A DNA stretch of 64,000 nt, taken from Longispora sp047121295. GTDB taxonomy: Bacteria; Actinomycetota; Actinomycetes; Mycobacteriales; Micromonosporaceae. Shown here piece by piece: positions 58,049 through 64,000 of the stretch (the first letter of the stretch is position 1; every line of letters starts with the position of its first letter). The position numbers and the translations under genes were made by a program. The stretch lies in contig NZ_CP139447.1 of assembly GCF_047121295.1 (NCBI RefSeq), positions 186,001 to 250,000 on the forward strand. The letters are read 5' to 3'. The notes under the pieces are model-generated. The model ran no database searches. It saw only the letters and a program-made list of their open reading frames with translations, and was not told where the DNA came from.

Positions 58049-58881
58049 TCAACTCCCCGAGGCTGGTCGTGCTCGACCTCGACGGCACCGTGGTGCCGTA
58101 CTCGGGGAAGTTCCTCGAGCCCAGTCCCCGGGTCCGCAAGGCGATCGCCCGCGCGATCGAGGCCGGCGCGACGGTGACCGTCGCGACCGGCCGGGCGGTG
58201 TGGACCACGCTGTCCACGGTCCGGATGCTCGGCCTGTCGGGGATCGAGCTGGTCTGCTCGGACGGGGCGGTCGGCTACGACCTCGACACCGACCAGGTGA
58301 TCTTCCGGGTGCTGATCAACGCGAAGCCGGCGGTCGACGCGCTCGCGGCGTGCGCGCCGGACGCCGGGTTCGCGGTCGAGCACGGCACGGACGGGTACCT
58401 GTACACGGCGGAGTTCCCGCTGGAGCACGCGATCGGCTACCTGCGCGAGGTGGACCGCGAGGAGCTGGTCGCCCAGCCCACGGCCCGGCTGATCTGCCGG
58501 GTCGCCGGCGACCTGCACACCGAGAACACCACGCTGGAGGACCTGCGGGCCCGGCGGCGGGACGCGGAGCTGCTGCTGGACCGCGCCGGCCTGGACCCCG
58601 CGCTCTACCACGTCGAACTCGGCTACTCGGGCTGGATGGACATCACCCGGGCGGGCGTGAACAAGGGCAGCGGGGTCGCCCGGATCGCCGCCAACCTCGG
58701 GATCACGGCCGAGGAGACCCTCGTGATCGGGGACGCCGGCAACGACCTGGCCATGTTCGCCTGGGCCGGGCACTCGGTCGCGATGGGCCAGGCCGCCGAC
58801 CCGATCAAGGCCGCCGCCGACGAGGTCACCGCCTCGGTCGAGGAGGACGGCGTCGCGCTGGTCCTAGAGAAGCTTTTCTAG
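58045..58881 (+). CDS. Cof-type HAD hydrolase A
   Basis: 278 aa. HAD motif I DLDGTVV with nucleophile and acid Asp, motif II in TVATGRA, motif III Lys in NKGSGVARI, and motif IV GDAGNDLAMF. The cap insertion (about 80-190) places it in subclass IIB, which dephosphorylates sugar phosphates or cofactors. It starts in the serS stop and ends in an 18-bp overlap with a paralogous convergent gene. Confidence 0.9.
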   Translation: MINSPRLVVLDLDGTVVPYSGKFLEPSPRVRKAIARAIEAGATVTVATGRAVWTTLSTVRMLGLSGIELVCSDGAVGYDLDTDQVIFRVLINAKPAVDALAACAPDAGFAVEHGTDGYLYTAEFPLEHAIGYLREVDREELVAQPTARLICRVAGDLHTENTTLEDLRARRRDAELLLDRAGLDPALYHVELGYSGWMDITRAGVNKGSGVARIAANLGITAEETLVIGDAGNDLAMFAWAGHSVAMGQAADPIKAAADEVTASVEEDGVALVLEKLF

Positions 58882-59658
58882 GTACGCCGCCACCCCGTCC
58901 TCGTCGTTGCTCAGGGTCACCTCGTGCGCGAGGGCCAGCACCTCTCGGTGCGCGTTGGCGACGGCGACCCGCCGGCCGGCCCAGCCCAGCATGGGCACGT
59001 CGTTCGGGGCGTCGCCGAAGACGAGCACGTCCGCCGGGTCGATGCCGAGCGCGTCGGTGATCACGGCCAGCCCGGTGGCCTTGGTGACGCCGGGCGGGGT
59101 CAGCTCCAGGTAGCCGGTGCCGGCCTCGGTCACCTCGCACAACGTGGACGGCACGACCGACCGGGCGACGGCCAGCAGCTCGTCCGGCGTCAGGCCGGGG
59201 GCCCGGACGAACACCTTGAGGACCGGACCGGACAGCGCCTCGGCGCGCGGCATCGGCCGCCACGACGTGTCGGTGAACGGCCAGCTCGGCCCCGGGTCCC
59301 CCCACAGCGGACCCTCCGGGGAGGTGTCGGCCTCCACAGTGACGTGCACCGGACCGACCTCGTCCTCGATCAGGTCGACGGCCTTGGCGAACACCGTGCC
59401 GTCCAGGGAGGTCTCCCGCAGCCAACGGTCGGTGGCGTTGTCCAGCACGTACCCGCCCTGGGCGAGGGCGAGGAAGCTGGCCGCCGGGATGTCGCGCCGG
59501 CACAGCTCGATGAGTCGCGGGCCCCGGCCGGTGACCCCGACCAGCGGGATCCCGGCGGCCCGCACCCGGTCGAGAACCCGGCGGGTGCGCAGGCTGACCG
59601 TGCCATCGGTCCGAACGAGGGTGCCGTCGAGGTCCGTTGCGATGAGCAGTGGCGTCAT
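58864..59658 (-). CDS. Cof-type HAD hydrolase B
   Basis: 264 aa. Motifs: DLDGTLV, GVTGRGP, TKATGLAVI (Lys) and GDAPNDVPML. C2B cap in the middle. It is a paralogue of the converging hydrolase; both end in LEKL-x, encoded in opposite directions by one near-palindromic 18-bp segment. ATG start is leaderless, 6 nt after TAACGT. Confidence 0.9.
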   Translation of the reverse strand: MTPLLIATDLDGTLVRTDGTVSLRTRRVLDRVRAAGIPLVGVTGRGPRLIELCRRDIPAASFLALAQGGYVLDNATDRWLRETSLDGTVFAKAVDLIEDEVGPVHVTVEADTSPEGPLWGDPGPSWPFTDTSWRPMPRAEALSGPVLKVFVRAPGLTPDELLAVARSVVPSTLCEVTEAGTGYLELTPPGVTKATGLAVITDALGIDPADVLVFGDAPNDVPMLGWAGRRVAVANAHREVLALAHEVTLSNDEDGVAAYLEKLL

Positions 59659-59664
59659 TTTCCG

Positions 59665-59670
59665 ACGTTA
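59665..59670 (-). promoter_or_regulatory. Leaderless -10 box of HAD hydrolase B
   Basis: TAACGT on the minus strand ends 6 nt before ATG at 59658. Confidence 0.55.
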
Positions 59671-59767
59671 GCTCAATCCGTCACCGTACGTAGCGACCTG
59701 TCCTGGTGAATTTTGGCGGTCGGGTCGGTGGTCCCCGGTGGTCCGGACGCTGAGGCAGGATAGGTAC

Positions 59768-60262
59768 ATGACAGAGCAGCCGCGTGAGCAGCAGATCATC
59801 CTTGTCGGGAGCGATGACGACAACGACCCGTCGCGTCTGGTCGAGCAGCCGGCCAAGGTCATGCGGATCGGCAGCATGATCAAACAACTCCTCGAGGAGG
59901 TCCGGGTCGCCCCCCTGGACGAGGCGGGCCGCCGCCGCCTGAAGGAGATCCACCACCGCTCGATCGCCGAGCTCGAGGACGGGCTGGCACCCGAGCTGCG
60001 CGACGAACTGGAGCGGCTGTCGCTGCCGTTCACCGAGAACGAGGTGCCGTCGGAGGCGGAGCTGCGGATCGCGCAGGCCCAGCTGGTCGGGTGGCTGGAG
60101 GGCCTGTTCCACGGGATCCAGGCGGCGCTGATGGCACAGCAGATGGCGGCCCGGGTGCAGTTGGAGCAGATGCGGCGCGGGCCGGCCGCGTTGCCGCCGG
60201 GGCCGGGTGGGGCCGGGCCGCAGGACGGGCAGGGGCAGAGCCGGACGGGGCAGTACCTGTAG
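59768..60262 (+). CDS. bpa: Bacterial proteasome activator Bpa/PafE
   Basis: 164 aa. Helical core matching Bpa/PafE (DUF2587): PAKVMRIGSMIKQLLEEVRVAPLDEAGRRRLKEIH ... PFTENEVPSEAELRIAQAQLVGWLEGLFHGIQ. The extreme C-terminus GQYL is the docking motif that opens the 20S proteasome gate. Bpa forms a dodecameric ring that feeds unfolded proteins to the proteasome without ATP. Its presence implies proteasome genes elsewhere in this genome. CAGGAT lies 6 nt before ATG (weak leaderless -10). Confidence 0.93.
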   Translation: MTEQPREQQIILVGSDDDNDPSRLVEQPAKVMRIGSMIKQLLEEVRVAPLDEAGRRRLKEIHHRSIAELEDGLAPELRDELERLSLPFTENEVPSEAELRIAQAQLVGWLEGLFHGIQAALMAQQMAARVQLEQMRRGPAALPPGPGGAGPQDGQGQSRTGQYL

Positions 60263-60326
60263 ACGGACGAGTGCCCCGGTCGCCGATGGGGACCGGGGCA
60301 GGTGTCGCCGTAACCGGAAAAGGGTT

Positions 60327-61121
60327 TTAGCGGTAGGGGTCGAAGTCCGGGCTGCGCTTCTCCGCGAACGCCGTCGCGCCCTCGGCCGCCTCGTCGGTGT
60401 GGCTGAACAGCTCCAGCCCGTCGAAGGCCAGGTGGGACAGGCCCGCGAGGTGGTCGGAGTCGGCGTTGAAGGAGTGCTTGAGGAACCGCAGCGCGGTGGG
60501 CGAGTAGCTGGCGATCTGCCGGCCCCAGTCCATCGCGGCCGTGGCCAGCTCGTCGCCCGGCACGATCTTGTTGACGAGTCCCCAGCTCAGGGCCGTGTCC
60601 GCGTCGATCAGCTCCAGCAGGAACCACAGCTGCCGGGCCCGCTTCTCGCCGATGACCCGGGCGAGGTACGCCGACCCGAAGCCCGCGTCGAACGACCCCA
60701 CCCGGGGCCCCGACTGGCCGAACCGCGCGTGGCTGGCCGCGATGGTCAGGTCGCACAGCACGTGCAGGACGTGCCCGCCGCCGACCGCGACCCCGTTCAC
60801 GGCCGCGATCACCGGCTTCGGGATGTCGCGGATCATCCGGTGCAGCCGCTCGATCTCGAACGTGCCCCACTCGGTCGGCCCGTAGCTGCCGGTCTCGGCG
60901 CGTTCCTTGACGTCGCCGCCCGCGCAGAACGCCCGGTCACCGGCGCCGGTCAGGATCACGACGGCCACGTCCCGGGACGCCCACGCCGTCTTGAACGCGT
61001 GGATCAGCTCGTCGACGGTCCGGCCCCGGAAGGAGTTCATCCGGTCCGGCCGGTCGATCGTGATGGTCGCGACCCGGTCGGTGACCGCGTAGCGGATATC
61101 GGTGTACTCAACGGTCGTCAC
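60327..61121 (-). CDS. Crotonase-family enzyme, MenB/BadI-like
   Basis: 264 aa from GTG at 61121. Oxyanion-hole strands: AFCAGGDVKERAETGSYG and VNGVAVGGGHVLHVLCDLTIAA. It resembles 1,4-dihydroxy-2-naphthoyl-CoA synthase (FGQSGPRVGSFDAGFGSAYLARVIGEKRARQLWFL and the DEAAEGATAFAEKRSPDFDPYR end). BadI-type ring hydrolases share these traits, so a ring-forming or ring-opening CoA reaction is likely. No other menaquinone gene is in the window. Leaderless start. Confidence 0.82.
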   Translation of the reverse strand: MTTVEYTDIRYAVTDRVATITIDRPDRMNSFRGRTVDELIHAFKTAWASRDVAVVILTGAGDRAFCAGGDVKERAETGSYGPTEWGTFEIERLHRMIRDIPKPVIAAVNGVAVGGGHVLHVLCDLTIAASHARFGQSGPRVGSFDAGFGSAYLARVIGEKRARQLWFLLELIDADTALSWGLVNKIVPGDELATAAMDWGRQIASYSPTALRFLKHSFNADSDHLAGLSHLAFDGLELFSHTDEAAEGATAFAEKRSPDFDPYR

Positions 61122-61127
61122 GCGGAC

Positions 61128-61137
61128 ACGATAACCT
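61128..61137. promoter_or_regulatory. Second bidirectional leaderless promoter with shared -10 TA
   Basis: Minus-strand TATCGT (61133-61128) and plus-strand TAACCT (61132-61137) share the TA at 61132-61133. Each ends 6 nt before its own GTG (61121 and 61144); 22 nt separate the start codons. Confidence 0.7.
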
Positions 61138-61143
61138 CTGCCC

Positions 61144-61836
61144 GTGGATCCTCGAGAGGTGTTGACCCGGCCCGCGCCCGCCCCAGACTTCACCGAGGCC
61201 TATGGCGGCCACCCTGACCAGGTGTTCGACGTCCGGGGCGCGGGGCCGTTGCTCGTGTTCGTGCACGGCGGTTTCTGGCGCGCGGAGTACGACCGGGCGC
61301 ATGTCGGGCCGCTGTCCTGCGGGTTCGCGGCCGAGGGCTTCCGGGTCGCGACGATCGAGTTCCGGCGCACCGGGCAGCCCGGCGGCGGCTGGCCCGGCAC
61401 GTTCGACGACATCACGCTCGCGCTCGCGGAGGTGCCCCGGATCCTCGGCCAGGAGATCGCGCTGGTCTCCGGGCACTCGGCCGGCGGCCACCTGGCGCTG
61501 TGGGCCTCCGGCGGCCGCCCGGCGCTGGCCCTCGCCCCGGTCACCGGCCTGGCGGGCGCGCACGAGCTGGACGACCGCGCGGCGCACCTCCTGCTCGGCG
61601 GGGGGCCCTCCGAGGTGCCCGAGCGGTATCTCGCGGCCGAGCCGAGCGCGGTGGGCACGCTGATCCACGGCACCGACGACGCCCAGGTGCCGGTTGAGTT
61701 GTCCCGGGCGTACGCGGCCCGGACCGGGTCGCGGCTGGTGGAGCTTCCGGGCGTCGAGCACTTCGGGCTGATCGACCCGCTGTCGGCGGCGTGGCCGACG
61801 GTGCTGGCCGAGGCCCGGGCGGCAATCGGCACCTGA
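61144..61836 (+). CDS. Alpha/beta hydrolase (carboxylesterase/arylformamidase-like)
   Basis: 230 aa. Oxyanion motif FVHGGFW (HGGFW) and nucleophile elbow GHSAGGHLA; Asp in HGTDDAQVPVEL and the catalytic His in GVEHFGLIDP. The HGGFW motif is typical of kynurenine formamidase-like and related hydrolases. Cytoplasmic. Leaderless GTG. It may share regulation with the divergent crotonase. Confidence 0.88.
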   Translation: MDPREVLTRPAPAPDFTEAYGGHPDQVFDVRGAGPLLVFVHGGFWRAEYDRAHVGPLSCGFAAEGFRVATIEFRRTGQPGGGWPGTFDDITLALAEVPRILGQEIALVSGHSAGGHLALWASGGRPALALAPVTGLAGAHELDDRAAHLLLGGGPSEVPERYLAAEPSAVGTLIHGTDDAQVPVELSRAYAARTGSRLVELPGVEHFGLIDPLSAAWPTVLAEARAAIGT

Positions 61837-61875
61837 CGGGCCTCGGCCGGCTCGCACTTCGGCCCGGCGCGTCAA

Positions 61876-61936
61876 GATCGCCGATTGCGGCCAGAATGCG
61901 CGGTCTCACCGCACTTTGCGGCCGCAGACGGTGATC
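61876..61936. repeat. 61-nt palindromic element, copy 2
   Basis: Same length and layout as the element at 489-549 in opposite orientation: outer arms GATCGCCGATTGCGGCC and GGCCGCAGACGGTGATC, inner hairpin GCGGT-CTC-ACCGC. Inner stem pairs A-T in copy 1 and G-C here, so pairing is kept while sequence changes. It lies in the gene-free interval 61837-62097. Confidence 0.7.
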
Positions 61937-62097
61937 TCGAAGGCCTCGCGGCCGGTCCCGGTTGGCGGGGCCGGCTCAGCGCGGTCGGCGTGGGCAGCTC
62001 AACCGCACAACCTTCATCCGGTTACGCCGCGTTTCCGGCCCCGCGACCCCGGCGCCTCCGCGAGGAGCTCCCTCGGCCGCCTCGATATGTTGGGTTC

Positions 62098-62127
62098 TTG
62101 ACGGCCGCAACGAAAGCGTGACACGCT
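62098..62127 (+). promoter_or_regulatory. Promoter of the acyl-CoA synthetase gene
   Basis: TTGACG (62098-62103), 18-bp spacer, CACGCT (62122-62127), ending 6 nt before GTG at 62134. It is the best -35/-10 pair among the leaderless promoters here. Confidence 0.6.
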
Positions 62128-62133
62128 TCGGGC

Positions 62134-64000
62134 GTGGCTGGACTGTCGATGCTGTGGTCGGCGCGCTCCATCGCGGTCGTCGGGGCCTCGGGCCGCGAGG
62201 GCTCGTTGGGGCGGCTCCCGGTGGAGTACCTGAAACGATACGGATATTCCGGGCGTATTCTGCCCATCAACCCCACGGCCACGGAGATTTGCGGGCTGCC
62301 GGCGTACCCGAGCCTGGCCGCCGCCGGACCCGTCGACCTCGCCCTGATCATGGTCGGGGCGGACAAGGCCGTCGCCGCCGTCGCGGAGTGCGCCGCGCAC
62401 GGGGTGCCGGTGGCGATCGTCGGCGCGTCCGGTTTCGCCGAGGCCGGCGCACCGGAGCTGCAGGAACAGCTGCTCGCGGCGCGCGGCGGCACCCGGCTCC
62501 TCGGCCCGAACTGCATCGGCGCCGCGAACCTCACCTCCGGACTGGTCGCGAGCTTCAGCCCGTGGTTCGCGGGCGCGGCGACGACCCTGCGGGCCGACCT
62601 CTTCCCGAAGCCGGCTGTGCCGGGCCCGGCCACGGTGCAGGGGTGGCACACCGGCACCCGGACGCCGGCCGGTGTCGCGCTCGTCAGCCAGAGCGGCGCG
62701 CTCGGGTTCGGGGCCGCGAGCCTCGCCGTCGACCGGGGCCTCCCCCTCGGCTGGGTCGTCACCACCGGCAACGAGGCCGACGTCACGGCGCTGGAGGTCC
62801 TCACCGAACTCGCCGCCGAGCCCGGCTGCGTCGGGCTGCTCGGCTATGTCGAATCGCTGCGCGACGGCCCGGCGCTGCGCCGGCTCGCAGCCCGGGGCAA
62901 GCCGGTGGCGCTCCTCGTCGCGGGCAGCTCCGCCGCCGGTCGCCGGGCGGCCGCCTCGCACACCGGGGCGCTCGCCGGGGACGACCGGGTGGTGGACGCG
63001 GCGCTGCGCCAGCTCGGGATCACCCGGGTGGCCGATGTGGACGACCTGCTCGACGCGGGCGAGGCGTTCGCCGCCGCCGTGCGCAAGTCGTCGCCCCGCC
63101 CCGGTCGCCCCCGGGTGGCCGACTACGCGGAGCCCCGCCCGGCCGGGCCGGCCGGGGCCGAGGGCCGTGCCGAACCCCGTCGGGTCGGGCCGGCGCGGGT
63201 CGTGGTCGTCACCACCTCCGGCGGGTCCGGCATCCTGGCCGCCGACGCCGTCGAGGCCGCCGGGCTGGTCCTCGCCGAGCTCGCCCCGGGCACCCGGGAC
63301 ACGCTGGGCGAGATCGTGCCGGTGTTCGGGAGTACCGAGAATCCGATCGACGTGACCGCGACCGTGATGCGCGATCGGACGCTGGTGGAACGCTGCCTGC
63401 GCGCGGTCGACGGCGATCCGGGCGTGGACGCGATCGTGCTGTGTTTCTGCGTCCTGACCGGCGACGACGTCACCGGCATCGTGGCGGCGCTCGGCCAGGT
63501 CACCAAGCCGGTGGTGGTGGCCCGGACCGGGGCGGAGCACCTGGCCCCGGCGGCGACGACCATGCTGCGTGGCCTGGGAGTGGCGTCGTTCCCGACCCCG
63601 GCCAGGGCGGTGCGCGCCCTCGCGGGGGCGCTCCGCACCCCCGCGAACCCGGGCACCGGAGCCGACACCCCGGCGACCCCGGGCGCAGGGCACCCGGGTG
63701 CCGGGGCCGAGGCGGCCGGCCCGGCCAACGATGTGACCCCCGGGGCAGGCGGCGTCGAGCCCGTCACCGATGAGTGGCGGCTCAAGGAGGCCCTGCGCGC
63801 CGCCGGCGTCCCGGTCCCGAGGGGCCACTTCCTCGACAGCCCCGCCGACTTCGACTTCGAGCGCGCCGTCCTCAAGGCCGTCGCCCCGGGCCTCGTGCAC
63901 AAGACCGAGGCGGGCGGCGTGATCCTGAACGTCACGAAGGACACCGTGGCGGAGGCGTACCGGAAAATCGCCGACATCGGCCGGGTCTGGGCCGAGGAGC
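62134..64000 (+). CDS. ADP-forming acetyl/acyl-CoA synthetase (CoA-binding plus ATP-grasp), 3' truncated by window
   Basis: The frame is open from GTG at 62134 to the window end (622 codons). Residues 1-130 are a CoA-binding Rossmann domain (SIAVVGASGREGSLGRLPVEYLKRYGYSGRILPINP...). About 135-300 and 340-480 are succinyl-CoA-ligase-like domains with VSQSGALGFG and the phospho-carrier His in ASHTGALAGDD. A Gly/Ala/Thr/Pro linker (about 500-540) leads to an ATP-grasp domain beginning WRLKEALRAAGVPVPRG ... HKTEAGGVILNV. Members convert acyl-CoA plus ADP and phosphate to acid and ATP, or the reverse. Some homologues add a GNAT domain; that cannot be seen here. Confidence 0.88.
   Translation, partial: MAGLSMLWSARSIAVVGASGREGSLGRLPVEYLKRYGYSGRILPINPTATEICGLPAYPSLAAAGPVDLALIMVGADKAVAAVAECAAHGVPVAIVGASGFAEAGAPELQEQLLAARGGTRLLGPNCIGAANLTSGLVASFSPWFAGAATTLRADLFPKPAVPGPATVQGWHTGTRTPAGVALVSQSGALGFGAASLAVDRGLPLGWVVTTGNEADVTALEVLTELAAEPGCVGLLGYVESLRDGPALRRLAARGKPVALLVAGSSAAGRRAAASHTGALAGDDRVVDAALRQLGITRVADVDDLLDAGEAFAAAVRKSSPRPGRPRVADYAEPRPAGPAGAEGRAEPRRVGPARVVVVTTSGGSGILAADAVEAAGLVLAELAPGTRDTLGEIVPVFGSTENPIDVTATVMRDRTLVERCLRAVDGDPGVDAIVLCFCVLTGDDVTGIVAALGQVTKPVVVARTGAEHLAPAATTMLRGLGVASFPTPARAVRALAGALRTPANPGTGADTPATPGAGHPGAGAEAAGPANDVTPGAGGVEPVTDEWRLKEALRAAGVPVPRGHFLDSPADFDFERAVLKAVAPGLVHKTEAGGVILNVTKDTVAEAYRKIADIGRVWAEE

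Noticed and set aside
62014..63900. 628-codon minus-strand open frame
   Set aside because: Antisense to a clear acyl-CoA synthetase with conserved motifs; composition is low-complexity.
1..64000. Prophage, insertion sequence, integrase or attachment site
   Set aside because: No transposase, integrase or phage structural gene was recognised, and gene order is chromosomal core type.

Overview
The window is very GC-rich, densely coded actinobacterial chromosome with GTG and TTG starts and many leaderless genes. It most likely comes from the Micromonosporaceae or a close relative; that family assignment is inferred from gene content and not proven. The block from tRNA-Leu(CAG) to ppiA (about 3.7-18.4 kb) keeps the order known from the Mycobacterium tuberculosis origin region: leuT, fhaA, fhaB, pstP, rodA, pbpA, pknA, pknB, trpG, DUF881, crgA, PH-domain protein, ppiA. 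The serS / zincin / pheA group further on is origin-proximal there too. A perfect parS site (20388-20403) and a divergent pair of perfect DnaA boxes (16382-16402) fit an oriC-proximal position.

Layout. 0-3.7 kb: end of a LacI regulator, an orphan gene, a TipAL-type MerR regulator with its own promoter, and a membrane-anchored HTH/DNRLRE protein. 3.7-13 kb: tRNA-Leu and the FHA / PP2C phosphatase / RodA-PbpA / PknA-PknB operon that controls wall growth. 13-16 kb, opposite strand: a frameshifted trpG/pabA, a small membrane protein, a class E sortase and DUF881, divergent from crgA. 16-23 kb: PH-domain protein, rhomboid protease, cyclophilin, CorA, a PLP aminotransferase divergent from a serine hydrolase, and a CBS protein. 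23-33 kb: a surface-glycopolymer region with a LicC/PntC-like cytidylyltransferase, CDP-alcohol phosphotransferase, flippase, O-antigen-ligase-like protein, secreted ricin-type lectin, GT4 glycosyltransferase, DUF2142 membrane protein and polyprenyl-phosphate sugar transferase, interrupted by an Fpg/Nei glycosylase. 33-46 kb: two Excalibur domains, two sodium/solute symporter units (one co-transcribed with a LytS/LytTR two-component system), a RIO kinase behind a possible leader peptide, an FHA protein, an ABC exporter and a flavin reductase. 46-51 kb: four consecutive LytR-CpsA-Psr ligases. 51-64 kb: housekeeping genes (rhodanese, 2H phosphoesterase, DUF5926, NERD, GDT1-type transporter, ACT protein, pheA, zincin, serS, two HAD phosphatases, the proteasome activator bpa, a MenB-like crotonase, an alpha/beta hydrolase) and the start of an ADP-forming acyl-CoA synthetase cut by the window end.

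The genes fit together around wall biology. PknA/PknB, PstP and the FHA proteins form a phospho-switch; RodA/PbpA and CrgA build and gate peptidoglycan; the 23-33 kb genes make and export a polymer; the LCP array could attach it to the wall.

The most notable non-coding signals are two divergent leaderless promoters whose -10 boxes share the same TA step (21.7 and 61.1 kb), a repeated 61-nt palindromic element with paired substitutions (489-549 and 61876-61936), and a WhiB7-like promoter plus 20-codon ORF before the RIO kinase. Two genes look irregular: trpG/pabA has a one-base frameshift, and the second LCP gene has no canonical start codon upstream of its conserved membrane anchor.
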